In this document: positions 1 through 8,620 of the stretch, in pieces
Layout of the letters: each line of letters opens with the position of its first letter
Numbering within the stretch: position 1 is the first letter of the stretch
Assembly: GCA_964608055.1 (NCBI GenBank)
Contig: CAZSMJ010000017.1
Span: 1 to 25,480, forward strand
Direction of reading: 5' to 3'
Origin: JALYNX01 sp964608055
GTDB taxonomy: Bacteria; Actinomycetota; Acidimicrobiia; Spongiisociales; ZC4RG35
DNA: 25,480 nt
Notes under the pieces: model-generated
Seen by the model: only the letters and a program-made list of their open reading frames with translations
What the model was told of the DNA's origin: nothing
The model's database searches: none
Position numbers and translations under genes: made by a program

Positions 1-40
1 CTTACACCGCTCTACGCAACCCGGCACAAGCCCAGGTGCT

Positions 41-75
41 CATGCTCGGGCCCGGCCGAGCCGGGCCCGAGCATG
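41..75. terminator. Strong hairpin downstream of the sugar importer operon
   Basis: A perfect 16-bp inverted repeat (arms 41-56 and 60-75) with a CGA triloop lies 10 bases beyond the stop of the binding-protein gene. On the minus strand it would end the importer transcript, but no T-run follows on that side. On the plus strand it is followed by ATTTTG, so it could instead or also stop transcription entering from the left. Nothing else is recognisable in bases 1-85. Confidence 0.7.
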
Positions 76-85
76 ATTTTGCGAG

Positions 86-1237
86 TCAGGTGCCGGGGTT
101 CTCCGCGTTGTAAACGCTGAAGGGGCCCATGAGCACCCTCAGACCTGCGTCACGTGTCGGGTCGGCAGTGATGGTGAATTCACCCATCCGCCCCGCCACG
201 AAGGTCTCACCTTCGACGCCTTCGATCTGGTCGGTGGCGATCCCGTACGCCACGTAATAGGCCAGATAGCCGAGGTCGACAAAGCTCCAGAGCGCAAACT
301 CGGGAGCACAGCCGCTCTCGACGTACTCGGCCATCTCGGCTGGCAGACCGAGACCCGAGACCTTGACCTGATCACACAGGCCCTCCTGGGTCATGGCCTG
401 GGCCGCCGCCACGATCCCGACCGTGGTTGGAGCCATGATCAGCTCCAGGTCGGGGTGGGAGTCGACCAGTGCCAACGCGGCCGTCACCGAATCCTCGGCC
501 ACGTCGTTGCCATACACCGTGTCAACCAGAACCAGGTTGGCGTACTTGGCGTCCGCTGCGAGCGCCTCCTCCATCGCCGCGATCCAGGCATTCTGGTTCG
601 CTGCCTCGGGAGTAGCTGACAGGATCGCGAACTCGCCGCCGTCGTCACCGAGGATCGAAAGCGCCATGTCCGCCATCACCACCCCGGTCTCGTCGAAGTC
701 CACCTGAGCGATGAACACGCTCTCACCCGCCGCTGACGGAATTGGAGAGTCCCAAGCAACAACAGGTATCCCCGCTGCAGCCGCAGCTTCGGCGGACGGC
801 GCCAACTCGTCACCGGCGTTGTTCGAGACCATGATCGCCTGGACACCCTGCGTCACGGCGTTGCTCATGAACTCGATCTGCCCGGTGGCGTCACCACAGT
901 CGGCCGGGCCGACGAACTCCGCAGGATCGGATCCGAGCTCGGTCGCCGCTTCCTCGGAGCCTTCAAAGGCCTGTGGGAAGACTGCGATGTTGGTGCACTT
1001 GGGCAAGAATGTCGACGTGATCGACCCGGAGCCGGTGATCTCCACCGCTTCTGCTGCTGGAGCTGCCGTAGTGGTGGGTTCTTCGCCTGCTGTCGTGGTC
1101 GCTTGTGCAACGGTGGTCGTGGTATCGCCTGCGGCAGTCGTGGTGGCGTCACCGCCATCATCCCCGCAGGCGGCGACCACCAGGACCAAAGCTGCCAATG
1201 GCCCCAGTATTCGCATCCTTCGTTTCAATGCTGTCAC
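86..1237 (-). CDS. Sugar ABC transporter substrate-binding lipoprotein, RhaS-like
   Basis: This is the extracytoplasmic receptor of the importer. The 383-residue protein starts at GTG behind a GGAGGAAGGG ribosome site. It has a signal peptide ending in the lipobox VVAAC (Cys24), then a Thr/Ala-rich linker (about residues 29-65) and a periplasmic-binding-protein type 1 (Peripla_BP_4) domain. Stretches such as ILSAT...NQNAW, APTTVGI, SGLGLP and GYLAYY...GETFVAGRMGE match what I recall of the RhaS rhamnose-binding family and are weaker fits to ribose receptors. It is the last gene of a four-gene operon (ATPase, permease, permease, receptor), separated from the permease by about 80 bases. Ligand identity is inferred; other deoxysugars or AI-2-like ligands remain possible because LsrACDB has the same gene order. 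Confidence 0.85.
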   Translation of the reverse strand: MTALKRRMRILGPLAALVLVVAACGDDGGDATTTAAGDTTTTVAQATTTAGEEPTTTAAPAAEAVEITGSGSITSTFLPKCTNIAVFPQAFEGSEEAATELGSDPAEFVGPADCGDATGQIEFMSNAVTQGVQAIMVSNNAGDELAPSAEAAAAAGIPVVAWDSPIPSAAGESVFIAQVDFDETGVVMADMALSILGDDGGEFAILSATPEAANQNAWIAAMEEALAADAKYANLVLVDTVYGNDVAEDSVTAALALVDSHPDLELIMAPTTVGIVAAAQAMTQEGLCDQVKVSGLGLPAEMAEYVESGCAPEFALWSFVDLGYLAYYVAYGIATDQIEGVEGETFVAGRMGEFTITADPTRDAGLRVLMGPFSVYNAENPGT

Positions 1238-1316
1238 TTTCCCTTCCTCCTCTTGATTGTCTTCTGCCTTGTTGGTGGGTTCGCTCTGACTCGATTACCT
1301 CCCGTTCCTTCGATCG

Positions 1317-2303
1317 TTAAGAGGGCCCATGAGCCAAGGCCTCAGGCGCGACACGCCGCGAGCCGAGTCTCTGGGCAAGGTTTGGAATGAGGACCGATCC
1401 GATCAGGAGCAGACCGATCACGCCGGTTTGGACGATTCCGTCGACATTGGCCAGCCCGAGACCATTGCGGATGTTTAGGACCGTGAAAATGGCGAGGACG
1501 ACGCCCAACATCGAACCCGATCCGCCGAAGATGCTCACCCCGCCGAGCAGGACCATGGTGATGATGTCGAGTTCGAAGAACTCGCCGAGACTGCCGCGCA
1601 CTGACCCAAGTCGGGCGGCGAACAGGATCCCGGCCAGACCGGCAACCAGGCCAGATGTAATCAGCAGGCGCAGCTTCAATCCGCCGACGTTTATGCCTGA
1701 ATACCTTCCCACGTCTGCGTTGTCGCCGGTCACATACACCTTTCGACCGATAGCTCCCCGCTCGAGGACGACCCACGCAATCGCCAAACCAGCGAAAAAG
1801 ACAAACAAAGCCAGGGGAATGGGCCCGACCAACGGGTGCTGGCCGAGCCGATCGAACCATTCAGGGAAATCGCCGACCGACCTGTCCTCGAGCAGGACGC
1901 GTGCCGCTCCACGAAATCCGATCAGGCCGGCAAGAGTGACGACGAGTGACGGCAAGCCGACGCGGCCAACCAGGAACCCCTGAATCAAACCAGCAAGAGC
2001 GCCGGCGGCCAGGGCGATGACGATGGCAATCCCGAATGGCACCTCGCCACCAACATGCAGAGTGGCCAACACCGCAGCGGAGAAACCCATGACCGACGCC
2101 ACCGAGAGATCGATCTCACCGTTGATGATCACGAAGGTCATGACGATGACAACGATGATCTTCTCGATTGAGAGCCAAAAGAGGTTGATGAAGTTGCCGA
2201 CTCCGAGGTAGAACGGAGAGAGGGCGACATTGACCACGATCGTGATCAACAGGATCACGATGAGGATGGCCTCCCATCGGTGCTTGGCGGCCCACTCACG
2301 CAT
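1317..2303 (-). CDS. Sugar ABC transporter permease, RhaQ-like
   Basis: A 328-residue integral membrane protein of the BPD_transp_2 family, with roughly eight to ten hydrophobic segments. The segment FVIINGEIDLSVASV near residue 60 is the conserved permease motif, and this wording (INGEIDLSVAS) resembles RhaQ. GGVSIFGGSG near residue 255 is the second family hallmark. The ATG directly abuts the TAG of the preceding permease gene, so the two are translationally coupled. It would pair with the other permease as a heterodimer in the membrane and be powered by the dual-domain ATPase. The assignment to the sugar-import class is firm; rhamnose specificity is inferred from family resemblance and operon composition. 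Confidence 0.85.
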   Translation of the reverse strand: MREWAAKHRWEAILIVILLITIVVNVALSPFYLGVGNFINLFWLSIEKIIVVIVMTFVIINGEIDLSVASVMGFSAAVLATLHVGGEVPFGIAIVIALAAGALAGLIQGFLVGRVGLPSLVVTLAGLIGFRGAARVLLEDRSVGDFPEWFDRLGQHPLVGPIPLALFVFFAGLAIAWVVLERGAIGRKVYVTGDNADVGRYSGINVGGLKLRLLITSGLVAGLAGILFAARLGSVRGSLGEFFELDIITMVLLGGVSIFGGSGSMLGVVLAIFTVLNIRNGLGLANVDGIVQTGVIGLLLIGSVLIPNLAQRLGSRRVAPEALAHGPS

Positions 2304-3404
2304 CTAAGGATCCCCCGCCGGTTGCTGGCCGCCGAACCGGGGCGCTCTCCCGCTCGTTTCTCCTTCGGCACGCCGCGCTTCAGCGGACCAGCGGCGGGTG
2401 AAGCGCTTGTGAAGAGTCGTGTCGAGCATGACCGCAGCCAGGATCAAGACCCCGAGGAAGGCGTCCCGCCAGAACTCGCTCACCTCGGGCACCCTCACCA
2501 GACTCAACTTGAGGGTGTCGATGAGCACCGCACCGAGCAAAGCTCCGATCATCGTCCCCGACCCGCCAAGGATGCTCACGCCACCGACAACCGCAGCCGC
2601 AACTGATTCCAGTTCGAGCCCTGCGCCGGCAGTCGCGCTGATGGTCCCGGCACGGGCCAGGAACATGAATCCGGCGAGGCCGGCCAAGGCGCCGGAGGCC
2701 ACAAATGCAAAGAAGACGAGTCGCCGAGCGGGAAGGCCCGCCTGATTGGCGGCGTCGGGATTCGAGCCGATCGCATAGAGCCTTCGGCCCCATCGGAGCT
2801 TGCTCATCGCCCATTGCAGAATCAGGACCACGACCAGCGCGATGACAAAGACGAGGCGAATCTCGAACCCACCCACGGTAAACACCGTGACGTTGTTGAA
2901 CTCGAGGACCCAATCGGGGAGCGATCCGGCAAGGATGTTGGCCCCGCCCGAGTAGAGACTCAAGAGAGTCCGGAACAGGGCGAGTGTCCCCAAGGTCACG
3001 ATGATCGCCGGGACGCCTCCATAAGAGACCAGTAGTCCGTTCACTGAACCGAGAACGGCTCCAACAATCATCGCCAGACCCATCGCTACCAGGGGGCCAA
3101 CAGATGTGTTCTGGGAGAGGAAATCGCCAGTCAGGTAGGCAGCCACGCCGGCGATCGAGCCCACCGACAGGTCGATGTTGCGGGTGATGATCACCAACGC
3201 CTGGCCCGCGGCGAGGATGGCAACGATCACGACGCTGGTCGTCACCCGATTGAAGAACCGCCCGCTCAGATAGCCCTCGACTGTCAGTCCGAAAAGAACC
3301 ACTGTGATGGCGATGATCCCGAGAAGCGTCAGCTCCTTCACCCTCTCCGGGCGGAGCCATGACGATCCTCCCGTGTCGAGAGCAACGGCAGCCTCGTTGT
3401 TCAC
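2304..3404 (-). CDS. Sugar ABC transporter permease, RhaP-like
   Basis: A 366-residue permease, second of the two membrane subunits, with multiple transmembrane helices. It carries LVIITRNIDLSVGSIAG (near residue 92) and GGVSILGGSGT (near residue 275), both hallmarks of BPD_transp_2 permeases. Its GTG start overlaps the TGA of the ATPase gene in a GTGA arrangement, so translation is coupled. The C-terminus after the last helix is basic and hydrophilic (KRFTRRWSAEARRAEG) and should face the cytoplasm by the positive-inside rule. It is longer than its partner mainly at both termini. Rhamnose or related deoxysugar import is the best functional guess from the whole operon. Confidence 0.85.
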   Translation of the reverse strand: MNNEAAVALDTGGSSWLRPERVKELTLLGIIAITVVLFGLTVEGYLSGRFFNRVTTSVVIVAILAAGQALVIITRNIDLSVGSIAGVAAYLTGDFLSQNTSVGPLVAMGLAMIVGAVLGSVNGLLVSYGGVPAIIVTLGTLALFRTLLSLYSGGANILAGSLPDWVLEFNNVTVFTVGGFEIRLVFVIALVVVLILQWAMSKLRWGRRLYAIGSNPDAANQAGLPARRLVFFAFVASGALAGLAGFMFLARAGTISATAGAGLELESVAAAVVGGVSILGGSGTMIGALLGAVLIDTLKLSLVRVPEVSEFWRDAFLGVLILAAVMLDTTLHKRFTRRWSAEARRAEGETSGRAPRFGGQQPAGDP

Positions 3405-4957
3405 GATGCCCCCACCGACTTGGCCATGATCCGCTCTTGTGTTGCCTCGGAATCTGAGTAGATGCCTCTCAGGGTCCCTTCGCGGAGGACGGCAACCCGA
3501 TCGCTCATGGCTATGACCTCGGGCAGGTCGGAAGAAATGAGAATGATGGCGATTCCGGAACGAGCCAGTTCGTCGACGAACCGGTGGACGTCCGCCTTAG
3601 CCCCCACGTCTATGCCTCTGGTGGGCTCATCGAGGATCAAGACCTTTGGCTTCGCGTTGAGCCATTTGGCCAGCATCGTCTTCTGTTGATTTCCGCCGGA
3701 TAGTTGACTCACCGGCGTGGACAGACTCGGGGTCCTGATCCCGAGTCTGTCGCGGAGGGCGGCCGCGTCGTCGCGCTCCTCCGCCTTGTCGAGGAGGCCG
3801 AAGCGGCGTCGGTACCGCTCCAGGGTGGCAAGAGTCACGTTGGCGGTGACCGATTGCGGCATCGAAAGGCCCAGCCTGCGACGATCCTCGGAGAGATAGG
3901 CGACTCCCTGGCGCAGGGCATCCTGCGGGGATCGGATGTCGACGCTCTCCCCGTCCAGTTCCACAATCCCGGTGTCGGCTGGTGCGACACCGAACAACGC
4001 GAGAGCCACATCGGTGCGTCCAGATCCAACGAGGCCCGAGAACCCGAGCACCTCGCCACGGCGCAGGTCGAACGAGATGTCTGAGAAGACTCCATCGCGG
4101 CCCAGGGACTCGACACGAAGTACGACCTCACCCACTGGGTGCTGCTCCCGTGCGAAGAAGTCGGAGGGGTCGCGGCCGACCATCTCCTTGACGAGAGACT
4201 CCTCAGTGACCTCGGCTGCCGGGCGGGTCGAGATTCGACGTCCATCGCGAAACACCGAGATCCGATCAGAGATCTCGAAGATCTCTTCGAGGCGATGGGT
4301 GATGAACAGCACGGCGACCCCGGATTCCTTGAGCTTGCGCACCTGTCGGAATAGGCGATCGACTTCGTGGGCCGACAATGACGCCGTCGGCTCATCCATG
4401 ATCAGGACCCTCACATCGAGCGAGATCGCCTTGGCGATCTCAACCGCCTGCTGACCGGCCACGGTGAGACCCGCGGCAGGCAGCCGTGGATTGATGTCGA
4501 TGTCGAGGGTGGCCAGGATCTTCCCGGCATCGCGGACCATCGTCGACCGATCCACTAGCCAGCCGCGATCTTGATGTCCGATGTAGATGTTCTCGGCGAC
4601 GCTGAGATCGGGAAACACCGAGGGCTCCTGATAGATCGCTGCCACGCCCCGTCGCTGGGCTTCGGCGGTGCCACGCGGTATGTAGGCCTCGCCTGCCACC
4701 GCCATCGTCCCCTGATCAGCTGGGAAGATGCCGGTCATGATCTTGATCAGGGTCGACTTGCCGGCACCGTTCTCACCAACGATGGCATGCACCTCACCTG
4801 CGGAGAGATCCAACGAGACGTCCGACAATGCCTGCGTGGCGTCGAAGCGCTTGGAGACGCCCGCGATCTCCATCACAGGGCGGGGGTCACCCACCAAACA
4901 CTCGCAACCTTCGAGAACCATGGACGGCTCGCAAACGAACCGCGGTGGTCCGGGCAA
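3401..4957 (-). CDS. Sugar ABC transporter ATP-binding protein with two ABC domains (RhaT/RbsA type)
   Basis: This energises the importer. The first ABC domain has Walker A GENGAGKST (residues 61-69), a divergent signature VAGQQ and Walker B VLIMDEPTASL. The second has the usual degenerate Walker A (GLVGSGRTD), signature LSGGNQQK and Walker B VLILDEPTRGID. This is the RbsA/MglA/RhaT layout, and about 490-518 residues is the normal length. The start is uncertain. The TTG at 4957 follows a strong AGGAGGAG sequence 11 bases upstream, which is why I chose it. The family-typical N-terminus would begin at ATG 4873 (MEIAGVSKRF), which lacks a good ribosome site. It is the first gene of the minus-strand operon and diverges from the lactate dehydrogenase gene. 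Confidence 0.9.
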   Translation of the reverse strand: MPGPPRFVCEPSMVLEGCECLVGDPRPVMEIAGVSKRFDATQALSDVSLDLSAGEVHAIVGENGAGKSTLIKIMTGIFPADQGTMAVAGEAYIPRGTAEAQRRGVAAIYQEPSVFPDLSVAENIYIGHQDRGWLVDRSTMVRDAGKILATLDIDINPRLPAAGLTVAGQQAVEIAKAISLDVRVLIMDEPTASLSAHEVDRLFRQVRKLKESGVAVLFITHRLEEIFEISDRISVFRDGRRISTRPAAEVTEESLVKEMVGRDPSDFFAREQHPVGEVVLRVESLGRDGVFSDISFDLRRGEVLGFSGLVGSGRTDVALALFGVAPADTGIVELDGESVDIRSPQDALRQGVAYLSEDRRRLGLSMPQSVTANVTLATLERYRRRFGLLDKAEERDDAAALRDRLGIRTPSLSTPVSQLSGGNQQKTMLAKWLNAKPKVLILDEPTRGIDVGAKADVHRFVDELARSGIAIILISSDLPEVIAMSDRVAVLREGTLRGIYSDSEATQERIMAKSVGAS

Positions 4958-5012
4958 TCACCACCAAGCTCCTCCTCACTCAAAACGCACCGCAGGGGCG
5001 GTGGCGTTCATC

Positions 5013-5029
5013 TGTGTAACATATCACAC
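5013..5029. promoter_or_regulatory. CRP-like palindrome in the divergent importer/lactate dehydrogenase promoter
   Basis: TGTGT-N6-TCACA (5013-5028) differs from the classical CRP half-site pair TGTGA-N6-TCACA by one base. The overlapping 16-mer GTGTAACATATCACAC (5014-5029) has six of eight paired positions complementary. ATCACAC recurs nearby, at 5023-5029 and 5033-5039. The site sits in the only intergenic space between the importer operon and the divergent dehydrogenase gene. Binding by a CRP-family or sugar-specific regulator is inferred. Confidence 0.45.
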
Positions 5030-5059
5030 TAGATCACACCGCGACTGGTGGAGCGACTG

Positions 5060-6307
5060 ATGCATGATGGAAAGCCCCCAATGCGGAAGAGACAGTGGTT
5101 CGGGGCGCTCAGCTTGCTCCGCTTCCGACGACTTGAGCTCCGCCCCAAGCAGCGTCGTCTGCGGCGCGGGGTGTCGGTCGCAGATCTCAGGTCAATCGCC
5201 AAACGGCGGTTGCCCCACGGGGTCTTCGACTACATCGACGGAGGCGCCGAGGATGAGCTGACACTGGCTTCCAACACCGAGGCGTATCGACGGGTCACCT
5301 TCCGACCCCGGGTACTTCGCGACGTCGGCGAGATCGACATGACTTCGAGTCTTCTGGGAAAACCTCTGTCGTTTCCCCTCGTCCTCGCGCCGACAGGTTT
5401 CACACGGATAGCCGATCCAGAAGGTGAGCTGGCTGTGGCCCGGTCCGCAGCCCGGGCGGGCCTTCCCTACTCGCTATCGACTCTCGGAACCCGCTCGATA
5501 GAAGAAGTCGCGGCGGTCAGCTCGGCCCGACTGTGGTTTCAGGTGTACGTGTGGCGTGATCGAGCCCTGGTCGCCGACCTGGTGCAGCGGGCAGCGGCTT
5601 CCGGTTATGAGGCGCTTTGCCTGACTGTGGACACCGCGGTGCTCGGTAGGCGTGAGCGTGACGCCCGACGCGGGTTCACGCTTCCTCCGAAGCTTGGAAT
5701 CTCCACCATCTTCGATGGGATCGTCCATCCGGGTTGGACATGGCAGTTCCTCACTTCCGAGCCGATCGTGTTCGCCAACGTGGCCGGCCGCGAGGTCGGG
5801 GACGGGGCCGAAGCAGTGTCTCTGGCCGAATATGTCGGTCGCCAGTTCGACCCTGGCATCTCGTGGAGGGACGTCGAGTGGCTCCGCGGTCAATGGAACG
5901 GGCCAATCGTGCTCAAAGGGATCCAATCAGTGGCCGATGCGATCATCGCCGCCGACGAAGGAATCGAGGCTCTTGCGCTCTCCAACCATGGGGGACGCCA
6001 ACTCGACTCGGCACCGGCACCGCTCGATCTTCTCCCTGCTGTCGCCGATGCGGTGGGGGGACGCACGGAGATAATCTGCGATGGCGGCGTACGACGTGGG
6101 AGTGACATCGTCAAAGCCCTGGCGCTCGGGGCGGATGCCTGCATGGCTGGCCGCGCCTATCTATACGGGCTCGGGGCGGCCGGTGAAGCCGGCGTGGACC
6201 ATGTCCTGAGCCTGCTCGAGTCCGACATGAAACGAACGATGGCACTCATCGGCTGCAAAACCGTCGCAGATATAGGGCGGGACTATGTCTCGGTTCGCTC
6301 GAGGTAG
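5060..6307 (+). CDS. lldD: FMN-dependent L-lactate (alpha-hydroxy acid) dehydrogenase, LldD2-like
   Basis: It oxidises L-lactate or a related 2-hydroxy acid to the keto acid, using FMN and probably passing electrons to the respiratory chain. The protein is 415 residues when started at ATG 5060, which has GGAG six bases upstream; a GTG at 5048 and ATG at 5081 are alternatives. The TIM-barrel family motifs are in order: FDYIDGGAEDE, APTGFTRIADPEGE, FQVYVWRD, LTVDTAVLGRRERD, then the catalytic SNHGGRQLD (active-site His near residue 310) and the phosphate-binding DGGVRRGSDIVKALALGA. The N-terminal third resembles mycobacterial LldD2 (Rv1872c) as I recall it. It is divergent from the RhaT-P-Q-S type importer, which suits lactate arising from lactaldehyde during deoxysugar breakdown. 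The true substrate could be another hydroxy acid. Confidence 0.88.
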   Translation: MHDGKPPMRKRQWFGALSLLRFRRLELRPKQRRLRRGVSVADLRSIAKRRLPHGVFDYIDGGAEDELTLASNTEAYRRVTFRPRVLRDVGEIDMTSSLLGKPLSFPLVLAPTGFTRIADPEGELAVARSAARAGLPYSLSTLGTRSIEEVAAVSSARLWFQVYVWRDRALVADLVQRAAASGYEALCLTVDTAVLGRRERDARRGFTLPPKLGISTIFDGIVHPGWTWQFLTSEPIVFANVAGREVGDGAEAVSLAEYVGRQFDPGISWRDVEWLRGQWNGPIVLKGIQSVADAIIAADEGIEALALSNHGGRQLDSAPAPLDLLPAVADAVGGRTEIICDGGVRRGSDIVKALALGADACMAGRAYLYGLGAAGEAGVDHVLSLLESDMKRTMALIGCKTVADIGRDYVSVRSR

Positions 6308-6324
6308 AGGCCAAGGCCGGAAGA

Positions 6325-6708
6325 TCAGATCGCGGCGGCGATCAAGCCGCAGCAGACGGCGATGACCAACGAGACCGGCCCCCAGATTCGCTCCCTCTTG
6401 GATCGAGAGGCGAAGTTGGCGACCGCCCCCAATGTGAACACAGAGGCGAGGGCCCACATCCCAACGGCGCCGGTCCCCGGGACCCAATCAGCTGTGATCA
6501 AACCTGCCGAAGCGAGAACAAAGCACCCGATCAGCGGGTAGACCACGAGCCCGACCACTCCGCTGGCGATTCGAAGCCGGCGAGGCAGAACCCCGGTGTT
6601 GGCCCCGCCCCAAGCTGCATCTCCCCAAGGAGCACCCAGGGCGAGAGCGATCTGGAAGATCGCCACCACCGACAACAGAACGGATGCGACGATCGCTGCA
6701 ATCTCCAT
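6325..6708 (-). CDS. Small four-helix membrane protein of unknown function
   Basis: A 127-residue hydrophobic protein with four probable transmembrane segments (about residues 3-25, 45-70, 80-97 and 108-127) and a short basic loop RSKRER before the last one. The region APWGDAAWGGAN near residue 26 is Gly/Trp rich and resembles a motif I have seen in uncharacterised actinobacterial membrane proteins, but I cannot name a family. It lies 23 bases after the stop of modC on the same strand and could be the last cistron of the mod operon. The ribosome site is weak (TAGGG). It is convergent with the lactate dehydrogenase gene, leaving only 17 bases between them. Confidence 0.6.
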   Translation of the reverse strand: MEIAAIVASVLLSVVAIFQIALALGAPWGDAAWGGANTGVLPRRLRIASGVVGLVVYPLIGCFVLASAGLITADWVPGTGAVGMWALASVFTLGAVANFASRSKRERIWGPVSLVIAVCCGLIAAAI

Positions 6709-6731
6709 CGACTGACCCTAACGAGGCCGGC

Positions 6732-7823
6732 TCAGTTCGATGACCAGGCATCTGACTGCACGGTGATCTCGGTTGCCTTGATCGAGACCCAAATCGGGGT
6801 CCCTTCGGTGAGGTCGAGCGCTCGCGCCGCCTCCTCCGTGACTTCCACCGCAAGCGGGAGCGGGTCGCCCGTTCTCAGCCGCGCCCGCTCGCCGAGATGC
6901 TCGATTAGTTCGACAGTGGTCTTCCAAGCATTGCGCGGGCTGCCTTCCGGCTCACGGAGGTGGACCGAGATGGCAGCAGGGCGGATCGTGGCCAGAACCG
7001 GACCTGCAATCTCGTGATCCGCGATGTGGATCGGATGGGTTCCGGTGTCGACAACCCCGTGCTCAGCTACTCCAGCGACGAGATTCGACCCGGCGAGGTC
7101 GGCCGCGTACAGGGTTCGCGGGCGGAGGCGAATGTCTTCAGCCGTGCCGGCCTGGGACACCTTCCCCCCCTCGATGATGTGGATCTCGTCGGCGACGAGG
7201 AACGCCTCGGTTGGATCGTGGGTTATGAAGAGGCGGGGCCCCGAAAAAGCTTCGAGGTGGTGGCTCAGGGCTCGACGCTGTTGGACCCGTGTCGTGACAT
7301 CCAGGGCGGAAAACGGCTCGTCCAACAACAAGAGATCGGGCTCGGTGACGAGAGCCCGGGCCAGAGCCACACGTTGGGCCTGGCCGCCGGACAGGTCGCC
7401 GGGCTTTTGGCGAGCTTGCTGACTCATCCCCATCCGCCCTAGCAATTCGCTGGATCGAGTCAGCGATTCCTCCCGCCCCATCTTTCGACTGCGGAGCCCG
7501 AAAGCGATGTTGTCGATGACAGTGAGATGAGGAAAGAGCAGGTAATCCTGGAAGACAACACCCACTCTGCGGGCATCGGGTGGAAGAAACACACCCCGAT
7601 CCGGATCGTCGAGGGTGATTCCTGCGAGCGTGATCCGACCCGTGTCAAGGGGCAACAGCCCGGCCAAGACGGCAACGGCTGTTGACTTCCCGGCACCGTT
7701 GGGACCGAGCAATGCAACGGTCCGACCGGGTGCAATCGACAGCGCCACTTCCAGGCGGAACGACGTGCCCCGGCTCACCGCCAACCTGGCTTCGAGGCCG
7801 CCTCCGGTCACAAGGCCTTCCAC
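6732..7823 (-). CDS. modC: Molybdate ABC transporter ATP-binding protein ModC
   Basis: This is the ATPase of the molybdate importer, about 363 residues, matching the family length. Walker A GPNGAGKST lies near residues 40-48, the Q-loop in VVFQDYLLFPH, the signature LSGGQAQRVALARAL near 144, and Walker B LLLLDEPFSALD near 164. The C-terminal 70 residues form a TOBE-like oxyanion-binding domain (TTVELIEHLGERARLRTGD and onward). GTG 7823 is preferred because GGGAG is five bases upstream; the neighbouring TTG at 7826 has only a two-base spacing. The start overlaps the end of modB by 16 bases, so the two are translationally coupled. Tungstate or sulfate transport is less likely given the ModB partner. 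Confidence 0.88.
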   Translation of the reverse strand: MEGLVTGGGLEARLAVSRGTSFRLEVALSIAPGRTVALLGPNGAGKSTAVAVLAGLLPLDTGRITLAGITLDDPDRGVFLPPDARRVGVVFQDYLLFPHLTVIDNIAFGLRSRKMGREESLTRSSELLGRMGMSQQARQKPGDLSGGQAQRVALARALVTEPDLLLLDEPFSALDVTTRVQQRRALSHHLEAFSGPRLFITHDPTEAFLVADEIHIIEGGKVSQAGTAEDIRLRPRTLYAADLAGSNLVAGVAEHGVVDTGTHPIHIADHEIAGPVLATIRPAAISVHLREPEGSPRNAWKTTVELIEHLGERARLRTGDPLPLAVEVTEEAARALDLTEGTPIWVSIKATEITVQSDAWSSN

Positions 7824-8620
7824 CAACGCTCCCGGAGGGCCACCAAGACGATCAAGGACACCGCCACCATCACCAGGCTCAATGCGACGGCCGTGTCCCG
7901 ATCGCTTTCCAGAGCCACGAAAACGGCCAGCGGCAGGGTCTGGGTGCGCCCCTGGAGGTTGCCCGCGAAGGTGATCGTCGCCCCGAACTCACCCAGGGCC
8001 CGCGCCCAGGTCAACACCAAACCGGCGATCAGTGACGGAGCGATCATCGGCAGCGTCACCCGCCGCAACGTCGTCCATCTTCCCGCTCCCAAGGTGGCGG
8101 CCGCTCCCTCATAGCGTTGATCGAGGTTGCGGAGTGCAGCTTCCACCGTGATGACCAGGAACGGCATCGCAACGAATGTGTTGGCAATCACCACGCCCCA
8201 GGTCGAAAACGGCAACAGCAAGCCTGTCGCCTGGTTGAGCGGTTCCCCGATCAGGCCCCGTCGGCCGAGCGCAAAGAGGAGAGCCGCGCCACCGACCACC
8301 GGCGGCAGCACCAACGGCAGAGTGACGACGCCGCGCGCCAACGATCGACCGGGGAAATCGACCCGAGCCAAAAGCCAGGCGAGGGGTATCCCGACCAATG
8401 CGGCGATCGCAGTGGCGGCCAAGGAGGTGACCAGCGAGAGTCGGAGGGCATCAGTGACGATATCCCCGGTCAGGAGACCAGGGAGGGCCGACCAGGGAGT
8501 CTTGGCCAACAGTCCGACAAGGGGCACCAGGAACACAGCCAAACCGGCAGCACCCAAGACCACCATGAAAACAGGCGGACGACCTCGCGACCTGCGTCTC
8601 CCAACAGGCTGGGTGGTCAA
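7808..8620 (-). CDS. modB: Molybdate ABC transporter permease ModB
   Basis: A 270-residue membrane subunit with about five to six transmembrane helices and the BPD_transp_1 fold. The motif RALGEFGATITFAGN near residue 205 is the EAA-loop signature characteristic of ModB and CysT/W permeases, and RTQTLPLAVF directly after it is typical of ModB. PLVLPPVVGGAALLFALGRRGLIG near residue 100 is also family-typical. The TTG start overlaps the modA TGA as TTGA and lacks a clear ribosome site, so it probably depends on reinitiation after modA. The N-terminus is Arg-rich and cytoplasmic. It is the second gene of modABC. Confidence 0.88.
   Translation of the reverse strand: MTTQPVGRRRSRGRPPVFMVVLGAAGLAVFLVPLVGLLAKTPWSALPGLLTGDIVTDALRLSLVTSLAATAIAALVGIPLAWLLARVDFPGRSLARGVVTLPLVLPPVVGGAALLFALGRRGLIGEPLNQATGLLLPFSTWGVVIANTFVAMPFLVITVEAALRNLDQRYEGAAATLGAGRWTTLRRVTLPMIAPSLIAGLVLTWARALGEFGATITFAGNLQGRTQTLPLAVFVALESDRDTAVALSLVMVAVSLIVLVALRERWWKAL

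Noticed and set aside
711..1256. Plus-strand frame opposite the binding-protein gene
   Set aside because: The Ala/Val/Ser-rich product mirrors the Thr-rich linker and lipobox of the real minus-strand gene.
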